Positions 57,445 to 64,000 of a stretch of 64,000 bases of DNA are shown in pieces (the stretch's first letter is position 1; the number at the start of each line of letters is the position of its first letter). The stretch is from Malania oleifera (lineage: Eukaryota > Streptophyta > Magnoliopsida > Santalales > Ximeniaceae): the NCBI RefSeq assembly GCF_029873635.1, contig NC_080417.1, forward strand, positions 34,923,859 to 34,987,858, given 5' to 3'. The translations under genes and the position numbers were made by a program. The notes beneath the pieces were generated by a model. The model saw nothing but the letters and a program-made list of their open reading frames with translations, made no database searches and was not told the origin of the DNA.

Positions 57445-58947
57445 AGACAAAGCTATGGAGTTTTGTTTCTTTGAGAACCATGACACTAATGATTGTCCTA
57501 GAAAGTGACATGTGCCACTTGTACTCTTTCTATCAACCTTACATCCAGCATAATCAGCATTAGAATAACTTATCATATTGAAATCAGTATCTTTTGGGTA
57601 CCATAAACCTAGATCAAGTGTTCCTAGTAAGTACCTAAGTATTCTTTTAATTGCTATTAGATGTGACTCTTTCGGTGCAGATTGAAATCTTGCACACATA
57701 CAAACACTGAACATAATATATGGTCTACTAACTATTAAATATAGTAAACTGCCAATTATTCCCCTATAGTGTTTTGTATCTATTTGCTTTCCTTTTTCAT
57801 CTCTATCAAGGCTTGTTGAAGTACTTATTGGAGTTCCTATTGGTTTACTTTGTTCCATATCAAACTTTTTAAGCATATCTTTAATATATTTAGTTTGATT
57901 TATAAATATCCCATTTTTAGCTTGTTTAATTTGAAGTCTTAGGAAATAATTTAATTCCCCCAACATACTCATTTCAAATTCTTTTTGCATACATGTGGCA
58001 AAGTCTTTACATAGAACTTCATTTGTGGGCCCGAATATAATATCATCCACATATATTTGGACAATTAGCATGTCTTTGTTTTTGTTTTTAATGAATAAGG
58101 TGCTATCAACCTTTCCTCTTGAGAATTCATTTATAAGCAAGAATTTACTAAGCCTTTCATACCAAGCTCTAGGAGCTTGTTTCAAACCATATAATGCTTT
58201 TGTCAACTTAAATACATGATTTGGATTTTTTACATCTTCGAAACCTAGAGGTTGTTTAACATATACTTCTTCATTTATATAACCATTTAGGAATGCACTT
58301 TTTACGTCCATTTGATATAATTTAAAATCCTTATGGGTTGCATAGGCTAAGAGCATCCTAATTGCTTCCATTCTAACTATGGGAGCAAAGGTTTCATCGT
58401 AATCAATTCCTTCTTCTTGATTATATCCTTGTGCTACTAGTCTAACTTTATTTCTTATAACTATTCCATTTTCATCCTTTTTATTTCTAAACACCTATTT
58501 AGTTCCTATAGTTGATTTGTCTTTGGGTTTAGGTATAAGTTCCCACACTTGACTCCTTTCAAATTGATTTAGTTCTTCTTGCATAGCTATAATCCAAGAA
58601 TCATCTATTAAAACTTTTTCAATGTTTTTAGGTTTATCTTGAGACAAAAAAGTATAATGGTTGCAAATATTTTTCAATGAGGCTCTAGTAGTTATACCTT
58701 TTGACGTTTCACCAATTATTTGTTCTTTTGGATGACTTTTAACATATTTCCAATCTTTAGGTAGTTCTGGATTTTCTACAATGTTTTCGTTTGAAGCTTT
58801 TTTATTGTTTTCTTCTTTTATTTCAAGGATTTCTTCTTTTTGTGAATTGTCTTCTTTCTCATCAATCTTAATTTTATCATAATTGTTTGACTCATCAAAT
58901 GTTATATGTATTGATTCAATAATTGTTAGATTTCTTTTATTATACAC
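57445..58947 (-). pseudogene. SIRE-like copia RT and partial RNase H
   Basis: From 58947: a Glu/Lys-rich linker, WKYVKSHPKEQIIGE, SQVWELIPKPKDKSTIGTK, then a TAG at about 58496 where Trp is usual. RT follows: [56 protein letters not shown], the catalytic box VQIYVDDIIFGPTNE, EFEMSMLGELNYFLRLQ. RNase H begins NADYAGCKVDRKSTSG (family SDADYAG) and stops matching after SKKQNSIALS at about 57445, joining LTR sequence. The RT core of 350 residues is otherwise open, the best preserved pol segment in the window. Confidence 0.87.
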
Positions 58948-59043
58948 CCTATAAGCTTTACTATTTGTAGAATAACCTAAGAAGATTCCTTCATCAGACT
59001 TTGCATCGAACTTTCCTAAATCATCTTTAGTATTAAGAATAAA

Positions 59044-60140
59044 TCATTTGCATCCTAATACATAAAAGTAGGAAATATTAGGTTTTCTACCTTTCCAAAG
59101 TTCATATGGTATTTTGTCTATACTTGATCTTATAGATACCCTATTTACAATGTAGCATGCTGTATTTACAGCTTTTGCCCAAAAATATCTAGGTAGATTA
59201 TTTTCATTTAGCAATGTTCTTGTCATTTCTTATAGAGTTTTTTTTTTTTTTTTTTCTAGAACTCCATTTTGTTGTGGAGTTTTGGGTGCTGAAAAATTAT
59301 GATTTATTCCATGTTCATTACAAAATTTAACAACTTGTTTGTTTTTAAACTCTCTACCTTGATCACTTCTAAAACTTGTTACATTATAGCCCTTCTCATT
59401 TTGTAATTTCTTGCATAGGGAGATTAGCATGTCACATGCTTCATCTTTGTTTGCTAAGAATATTGCCCAAGTAAATCTAGAATAGTCATCTACTATTACA
59501 AAAGCGTATTTTTTACCTCCTAGGCTTAAGGTTCTCATTGGACCAAATAGGTCTAGGTGTAAGAGTTCTAGGGGTCTTTTAGTAGATATATATTTTTTCC
59601 TTTTAAAGCTTATTTTTACTTGCTTTCCCTTTTGGCATGCATTATACATCTTGTCTTTTATGAATTTAGTGTTTGGTAGTCCCTTTACAATATTTTTCTT
59701 CGATAATTTGGATAATAGGTCCATGCTAGCATGCCCTAATTTCCTATGCCATAGCCAACTTATTTCATTCATTGCTACCAAACAAGTTACGTTTTGATTC
59801 ACTAGATTCTCAAGGTTTATACAATAAACATTATTTATCCTATGAGCTGTAAACAAGGTTTTATTTTCCTTAGGACTTTGGATAACACATTTTTCTTTCT
59901 TAAGGGTTATTTCAATCCTTTGTCACTTAATTGGCTAATACTTAAAAGGTTGTGTTTTAGTCCTTCTACTAATAATACATTATCAATAGTAAGAGAAGAC
60001 TCTTTACCTATTTTCCCGATGCCAATAATTTTTCCTTTGGCATTGTTGCCAAAGGTGGCATTGTCTTAGAAAGGAAAACTTGGTCTTATCGCCGGTCATG
60101 TGTCTTGAACACCCGCTGTCCAAGTACCACTTATCCATTG
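59044..60140 (-). pseudogene. SIRE-like copia protease and integrase
   Basis: Protease motif KWYLDSGCSRHMTGDKT at about 60085-60135. After stops, the frame 59856-59230 carries the integrase: WLWHRKLGHASMDLLSKLSK (HH of the zinc finger), ACQKGKQ (one Cys of the pair replaced: NACQ for the usual CEACQ), HLDLFGPMRTLSLGG (first D), TSFRSDQGREF (second D), TPQQNGVLE (E). A T-run at 59237-59256 produces a frame change. It then continues MTRTLLNENNLPRYFWAKAV and INRVSIRSSIDKIPYELW-like text to 59044. Confidence 0.85.
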
Positions 60141-60641
60141 ATGGTGTTGTCCTAAAACATACCTACAATGGAGGATTCATTGTGTCAGTCTTTAGAACCC
60201 CAAATTCTTTTAACTTTCTTTGTTTTGTTGTTAGTTCCATTATTAACTTTCCATTCTCCTTGTACTTTAACATACCTTTTTTTAGTGGACAACTGAACAT
60301 TACATGACCTTTAGTCTTGCACATTTAGCAAGTGGTGTGTTCATGTTTGTTGTTTGAGGAAGTGCTTGCATAGTGTTTGGCTTCTTTGATAAAGTATTCC
60401 ATGTATAATTTCTTATTCTTTTTATTTGTTTAACTATTATATCCTATTCCTGCATTATTTCCATGAAGCCTTTGTTGTCCAATCATCTTTTCAAAATTTT
60501 CTTTACCTTTGGTAAAGCTATATATGATTTTCTCTTTATCCTCTACTAATTTCTTAAGTTCATTTACTTCTAAATCCTTTTTATTCAAACTATCTTTATG
60601 AGTTTTGCCTAAATCTCGAGTTACTTTATTTACTTCCTCTT

Positions 60642-61098
60642 CTAACTTCTCAATGCAAGTGTTTTTTTTTTTTTTTCAATGATTTTGAATGATTCAAGTT
60701 GCTTTAATAGTTCTTTATTTTGATCTTTCAAAGTTATATTTCTTTTCGAAATTTTTATGAATCTCTTACGCAAAGAAAACAACTCAGCTTGCAATTCCTT
60801 ATAGGAAGGCATGCTGTCACATGACTCATCACACGACTCATTGTAAGATTCTGTAGAGGAATAGTAGGAGTTTACCTCTTCTTCATTTGCCATGAAGCAT
60901 ATATTTTCCATCTCTTGTCCGCTTGATTCGTTTTCTGTTTCGCTGAAGCTTGAATCATCCCAAGTAGTCTTCATAGCTTCCTTCTTTTTCTTCTTGTCTT
61001 TCTTGAGCAACGGACAGTCGGATTTGATATGATATGGTTTCTTGCAATGATAGCATAATGGAGGTTCATTCTTACTTTTATTTTCTTTCCTACTTGTC
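60642..61098 (-). pseudogene. SIRE-like copia gag C-part
   Basis: The zinc knuckle CYHCKKPYHIKSDC is at 61055-61014, then an acidic/lysine-rich region (ENESSGQEMENICFMANEEE), then a coiled-coil-like stretch (LRKRFIKISKRNITLKDQNK) ending near a T-run at 60661-60676. The N-terminal gag domain would lie above 61098 but is replaced by the Athila LTR. Confidence 0.82.
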
Positions 61099-62922
61099 TG
61101 ATTATGTGCTTAAAATGCGTAATTAGGTGCTTTAATTCATGCATTGCAAATGATATTTTGTATTTAAATGCCTAACTACTCTCAATATTCTAACATTGTG
61201 TTCTATTTATAAAATTTGAATTTTATTGAGTAATGTATGAAATTTTGGTGATTTTTTATTGCAGAGCAACTGTTGGAAGCTAAATAAAAAAAAAAACCGA
61301 TGGTACTTTGCAATCTGTGCGTAACTCTCTCATCCAACCTCTGATTCAGATGATTCAAGATGCTGTAGAAAGATAAGAAAACAATCTACAATTTTTGTGT
61401 TTTGTGTTTTGCAAAATACTGGCAGCATCAAGGCCGAAATCAGACGTGAAGTTAGCATACGCCGTTTTATGGATTTTTTCGACAATTCTTCGTAATCTTG
61501 GCATAACTTTCTCATACGAGCTCCGATCGAGATGATTCAAAATTTTAGGAAAATATAAAAAAGAGCTCTACATCTTTTATGTTTTAAGCTATCAGAGTTA
61601 CGAGCTATAAGAGGGTCGAAAGTGGGCTTGAAAGAGGAGGGCAGTTCATGTACCTTTGAAAAAAAAAAAGAAAAAAAAAATCAAAAAATGAGATGTGACC
61701 CAGCCATGCAGCTGGGTCATCTCATAAGGGCAGTGTGCGCTGGGTACATACAAAGGAAAGACAAAAGAATGGAAAGAAAAAAAGAAAGGAAAGAAAAGCA
61801 AAGAAAGAAAGGACAAAAGGAAAGGATGGAAAAGTCAACAAGGGAGGGTTTCCTTGGGAGAGTGCGGTGTGCAAGAAGAGAGCGGAAAGAGCAGGGTGCG
61901 CTGGGGCTTGAGAGAAGGGAGAGGCCGGACCATAGAAAAGAAAAGAAAAGATTTTTCTTGGTGAAAACAGAAGAGAGGCAAAACCACATAAAGTTTTTGG
62001 GAAAAATTATTTTTTGGAGAGCTTTCTTGTGGTTTTCTTTTGGGTGGTGCTGCGGAGATACACACACAGCCAGCAAAGGAGAGTTGGAAGCACGTAAAAA
62101 TACTATCTTTTTAGAATCGGAAGACGGTGAACAACGGCGGTGTGGCGAGTGTTGATCTTTCCCGTACGCTCCAAATTGAAGAAAATATGGTGAAATATGT
62201 TATGTTGGATTTTATTTTCAGAAAGAACTAAATTTTTGAATTCTAGGAAAACGATGTAGCCAGTTTCGAACTATGCTTACTCTTTGATGCTAATTTGAAA
62301 TAGTTTTCATTAATGTTTGTTTGAGTTATTCTGTGCCTAATGCTTTTAATTAACTGGCCATTAATTAAATGATTTTAGTCTTGTGATTTGCTACCGAAAG
62401 GGGGGATTATAGGATAGATCTTGGATAATTCAGCATAGGTAAATATAGAGATCGAAAGACTTGTATGAACCTACGTAGCATAAAAAATCGAGGGTCTTAT
62501 TGCGTTCTTGTGTTATTAATTTGTATACTCTTATGTTAAATAATAAACAAGAATAGGTTCAAATTGATTATCGAAAGAGGCTTTGGGAAAAATTGGCGAT
62601 TTGCTAACAAATAGAGAAAATGAAGTTAAATTAGCTAAATGAGTAAAGCATAGTGAGAAACTAGGTGAAATCGGTTTCCTAGAAGTTTTCACCATCATCA
62701 ATTTGACACGCGGTATCCAGTTTTAAATTCTCCTGAATAGTTTATTTAAAGTAGCCTTGTTTAAATTTTGCAGTCTAAAATTATTAATTTTTCTAAATAA
62801 AATCAAGGTTAGTAAAATTTCAGTACTTGGTAAAATTAAGACATCAATCCCTGAGGACGATACTCTACACATCATTATATTATAAAACTACGATACTGTG
62901 CACTTGCAGTTTGCACCAGTCA
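61099..62922 (+). repeat. Athila 5' LTR
   Basis: 1824 bp, TGATTATGTGCTTAAAATG ... GTTTGCACCAGTCA. It holds two similar segments ending ...AACTYTCTCAT, then GATTCA.AAT (about 61320-61350 and 61500-61545), and a purine-rich stretch at 61655-61835. A frame of 177 codons in this stretch (61622-62155) is Lys/Arg/Glu low-complexity and not a gene. The LTR start is inferred from TG and the break in the copia gag. Confidence 0.8.
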
Positions 62923-62928
62923 AGTTTT

Positions 62929-62946
62929 TGGCGCCGTTGCCGGGGA
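62929..62946 (+). other. Primer-binding site (tRNA-Asp)
   Basis: TGGCGCCGTTGCCGGGGA, the tRNA-Asp complement typical of Athila elements, six bases after the LTR end. Confidence 0.92.
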
Positions 62947-63108
62947 TTGAGTTTTTCTTATTTTTGCCAATATCGATACAAAGTAATCTTGATTTTAATT
63001 TAGAATTTTATTTTTATATTTTTATTTATTTATATTCTTTATTTTATTTTTTTATTATTATTATTATTATTTTTTTGTATTTCTGGTGTGTTTTTTTTTT
63101 TATGTTGG

Positions 63109-63981
63109 ATGCGCAGGGCTAGAATACGTGACATTATTCCTTTTGATCCGAAAATTGAAAGAACGCTCAGAGCACTAAGGAAAAAGAGGGTATTAGCCAT
63201 GGAGAACGGACAAGATAACGCGCAGCCACGCGCCTTGAAAGATTATGTGCGACCAGTTGTGAATAACAATTATTCGGGTATCAGACGCCAGCCCATTAAT
63301 GCCAACAATTTTGAGCTCAAACCCACATTAATCAGCATGGTGCAGCAGGCCCAATTCAGTGGATCGCCACTTGATGATCCCAATATCCATCTGGCGATGT
63401 TTTTGGAGATTTGTAATACTGTGAAGATCAATGGTGTTACTGAAGACACCATTAGACTGAGATTATTCCCTTTCTCTTTAAGGGACAAAGCAAGAGGTTG
63501 GCTACAGTCGCTACAACCTGGAAGTATTACTAGTTGGCAGGACATGGCAGAAAAATTTCTAGCTAAATTCTTTCCACCTGCAAAAACAGCTCAACTTAGG
63601 AGTGAGATTGGTCAATTCAAGCAGCATGATTTTGAATCACTCTATGAAGCATGGGAAAGGTATAAAGATTTGATTCAACGTTGCCCACAACATGGATTGC
63701 CAAATTGGTTGCAAATTCAGATGTTTTATAATGGGTTAAATGGGCAAACGCGGACTTTAGTTGATGTTGCATCTGGGGGAACTTTGATGTCAAAGACACC
63801 TGAGGGTGCTACTGCTCTTTTGGAAGAAATGGCATCAAATAACTATCAATGGCCAACTGAAAGAACTAGGGCTAAGAAAGTTGCTGGAATTCATGAAGTG
63901 GAGCCGTTTGCTGCACTTTCAGCTCAAGTTGCTTCTTTGTCTCATCAGATTTCATCTTTGACAACCCAAAGGATACCATAA
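63109..63981 (+). pseudogene. Athila gag, early stop
   Basis: The capsid protein of the element. I take the ATG at 63109 (MRRARIRDIIPFDPKIERTL); a second ATG at 63199 (MENGQDNAQP) is possible. The gag core is clear: NNFELKPTLISMVQQAQFSG, IHLAMFLEICNTVKINGVTE, LRLFPFSLRDKARGWLQSL, FLAKFFPPAKTAQLRSEIGQ, SLYEAWERYKDLIQRCPQHG, ALLEEMASNNYQWPTER. A TAA at 63979-63981 follows QRIP. In-frame text after it looks like continued gag, so this is probably a C-to-T change of a Gln codon. The zinc-finger part would be beyond the edge. Confidence 0.85.
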
Positions 63982-64000
63982 GGTGCAGAATATGTGGCAA

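Larger units (their letters stand above)
56534..61098 (-). mobile_element. SIRE/Maximus-like copia, defective
   Basis: Minus-strand element. Its 3' LTR part is about 56534-57445 (+ sense AGCTACCAAGAGGGGGGTGAATTGG near the start), joined by deletion to RNase H at about 57445. RT, integrase, protease and gag follow upwards to 61098, where an Athila LTR begins inside gag. The 5' LTR is therefore not in the window at this position. Multiple stops and frameshifts. Confidence 0.85.
61099..64000 (+). mobile_element. Athila-type gypsy element, 5' part
   Basis: 5' LTR 61099-62922, an 18-nt primer-binding site complementary to tRNA-Asp, a leader, and gag. It is cut by the window edge, so pol and any env-like frame cannot be seen. 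It lies inside the gag of the SIRE-like copia and so is younger than that element. Confidence 0.87.

Noticed and set aside
61622-62155. 177-codon open frame
   Set aside because: Lys/Arg/Glu-rich translation of a purine-rich stretch inside the Athila LTR. No domain, and the same DNA gives a Ser/Phe/Leu-rich frame on the other strand.

Overview
The window is repeat-dominated nuclear DNA of a flowering plant, probably a eudicot. The basis is AT-rich spacer, plant-type Ty1/copia (SIRE/Maximus-like, Tork-like and a short-LTR copia), Ty3/gypsy (Tekay/Del-like chromoviruses, Athila), CACTA and hAT elements, and remnants of plant gene families (ALFIN-LIKE, PI-PLC X-domain protein). I cannot name the species. 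I saw no rRNA, tRNA or CRISPR array and no intact single-copy gene. Every element coding region I could read carries stops, frameshifts or deletions. The Athila at the right edge is cut by the window and already has an early stop.

Layout. 1-14926: a patchwork of LTR remnants, a solo copia LTR (761-1144, target duplication ACTTG), a gypsy-type LTR in reverse, a possible gene start on the minus strand (3508-4012), an internally deleted Tork-like copia (4118-7789, duplication GAGGG), an ALFIN-LIKE gene fragment (7943-8163) and AT-rich DNA. Modules of short palindromes (consensus near AAATCTCGCTACT...AGTAGCGAGATTT) lie in opposite orientation at about 0.62-1.26 kb and 11.57-11.87 kb.

14927-48557: one large SIRE-like LTR element with no visible coding internal region (LARD-like), opened by later insertions. 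These are a copia with 116-bp LTRs (18252-22117, duplication GTAAG); an 8.6-kb CACTA (22534-31141, duplication ATG) that carries a hAT (23823-26336, duplication GTTAAGGT), a 196-bp-arm hairpin and five exon pieces of a host PI-PLC X-domain gene; a reverse SIRE-type solo LTR (33087 to about 35164); and, inside the 3' LTR, an 11.5-kb Tekay-like gypsy (36358-47846), which itself holds a reverse SIRE-type solo LTR (38713-40887).

48558-64000: a 5'-truncated second Tekay-like gypsy with its 3' LTR (48558-53834), a CACTA right-end scrap, SIRE and gypsy LTR pieces, a decayed minus-strand SIRE copia (56534-61098), and the 5' LTR, primer-binding site and gag of an Athila element (61099 to the edge).

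The most unusual object is the CACTA: a non-autonomous transposon with a multi-exon host gene fragment whose splice sites are preserved, and a near-perfect long hairpin later split by a hAT insertion. No functional pathway is encoded. The genes here relate to each other only as parts of mobile elements.
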